From NCBI GenBank assembly GCA_964488685.1, contig CAZAVY010000079.1, forward strand, positions 1 through 14,072: a stretch of 14,072 nucleotides of DNA, written 5' to 3'. The notes beneath the pieces are model-generated. The model did not search any database. It was not told the DNA's origin and was given only the letters and a program-made list of their open reading frames with translations. The DNA comes from GCA-001735895 sp964488685 (GTDB lineage Bacteria > Pseudomonadota > Gammaproteobacteria > GCA-001735895). A program made the translations under genes and the position numbers. Shown here piece by piece: positions 13,491 through 14,072 of this stretch. Every line of letters starts with the position of its first letter. Position 1 is the stretch's first letter.

Positions 13491-14072
13491 ATGCAGTTAG
13501 AAACCCCGTTGGGCGATTACCTGAACTTTGAATTTGGCAAAACTGAGTTGAATCCAGGCCTGCAGACGACGATTTCCTGCCTGGCAGATTCTGCCGCAAT
13601 ACTGGCCGGCAAGTTCTCCCGGGACGCATCGGCGCAAAATTCGATCGGGGTAATAGCATCCGGTTTATTTGAACAGCAACTTGCCAATGCGCCGATCGGA
13701 CTACTGGTTTTTGAGGAGTTTGAAAAACCTCGGCTGCAAGATTCCGAGTCGAACCTGGCAGTCGTGGTTTACCCGTTAGAGGCCGCGGTTAATTTAGAAT
13801 CGGGAATGCCCTGCGGTAGTATCTTCTCGATTCACAGAATCGATACCCTCGCGCCAACACCGGATTTTTCCGCCTTGAATGTACTCGCCTCCGGGTTCTT
13901 TCTGTACGGTCGCCAGACATTATTGGTACTTAGCTGTGGTAAGGGTACCAGTGTATTTACCCTGAACCTGGAATCAGGCGAGTTCAGACTCAGTCGCGAA
14001 CAAGTGCAGATTCCGAGGCAAACTCAGGAATTCGCTATCGACGCCTCCAATTATCGTTACTGGGATAGATGT
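13491..14072 (+). CDS. class I fructose-1,6-bisphosphatase-like protein, 5' part, degenerate active site
   Basis: An open frame of 194 codons runs off the window end. From residue 85 it aligns well by eye to class I FBPases: PCGSIFSIHR (normally VSVGTIFSIYR), LASGFFLYGRQTLLVLSCG, VFTLNLESGEFRLSREQVQI and FAIDASNYRYWD. The metal- and substrate-binding loop DPLDGSSN is instead YPLEAAVN (residues 94-101), so two key aspartates are Y94 and E97 and both serines are lost. A glutamate pair remains in LLVFEEFEKP (E75/E76). The N-terminal GEVQQKLD-like segment is also not conserved. Fructose-1,6-bisphosphatase would normally serve the Calvin cycle or gluconeogenesis, but this copy is unlikely to be a normal phosphatase. 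It is divergent from the CbbR-like gene. The sugar-phosphate-binding half is outside the window. Confidence 0.75.
   Translation, partial: MQLETPLGDYLNFEFGKTELNPGLQTTISCLADSAAILAGKFSRDASAQNSIGVIASGLFEQQLANAPIGLLVFEEFEKPRLQDSESNLAVVVYPLEAAVNLESGMPCGSIFSIHRIDTLAPTPDFSALNVLASGFFLYGRQTLLVLSCGKGTSVFTLNLESGEFRLSREQVQIPRQTQEFAIDASNYRYWDRC

Overview
The window reads as chromosomal DNA from a gammaproteobacterium-like organism. Support comes from the gene families present, from RND-type adaptor/TolC genes, from a dispersed REP-like palindromic repeat, and from mid-range base composition. A CbbR-like LysR regulator divergent from a fructose-1,6-bisphosphatase-like gene at the right edge suggests an autotrophic (Calvin cycle) lineage. 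That is an inference from two genes only. No tRNA, rRNA, CRISPR array or intact insertion sequence was seen.

Left part (1-5411): a loose series of single genes, several of them damaged. A possible 3' end of an unknown gene runs into a 122-bp nested inverted-repeat element (86-207). The element sits directly in front of the TTG start of a PhzF-family isomerase/epimerase gene. Next comes a conserved hypothetical gene broken by two single-base deletions in homopolymer runs, then a poly-glycine lipoprotein on the minus strand. A phytanoyl-CoA dioxygenase-like fragment follows, ending before its iron-binding site. An endonuclease/exonuclease/phosphatase gene has its catalytic N-terminus open but no ATG, GTG or TTG to start it. 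A compact single-domain cupin closes this part.

Middle, minus strand (5493-8588): a co-directional group read right to left. It encodes a small methionine-rich repeat protein (frameshifted in its signal peptide), an exported thioredoxin-fold protein with a CPFC motif, a TolC-family outer-membrane channel, and a short RND/HlyD-type adaptor. No inner-membrane pump accompanies the adaptor and channel.

Middle, plus strand (8764-10549): a divergent three-gene operon joined by two 4-nt stop/start overlaps. It encodes an ExbB/MotA-type proton-channel protein, an ExbD-like one-helix protein whose periplasmic part is an acidic YfaP/DUF2135-like domain, and a two-helix membrane protein that I do not recognise. 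This is the best candidate for an undescribed system: an ion-driven motor module with no TonB, peptidoglycan-binding domain or Zorya effector nearby.

Right part (10554-14072): a periplasmic version of the DUF255 (YyaL/SPATA20-like) thioredoxin-domain protein, then the CbbR-like regulator, an 80-bp divergent control region with two inverted repeats, and the first 194 codons of an FBPase-like gene. The catalytic Asp-Pro-Leu-Asp-Gly-Ser-Ser-Asn loop of that protein is replaced by YPLEAAVN, so it may be a regulatory pseudoenzyme rather than a phosphatase.

Every gene-free stretch is shorter than 300 bases. The longest are about 1-232 (repeat element), 3164-3387 and 3832-4066 (a palindrome near its right end), and 8589-8763 (divergent promoter region).
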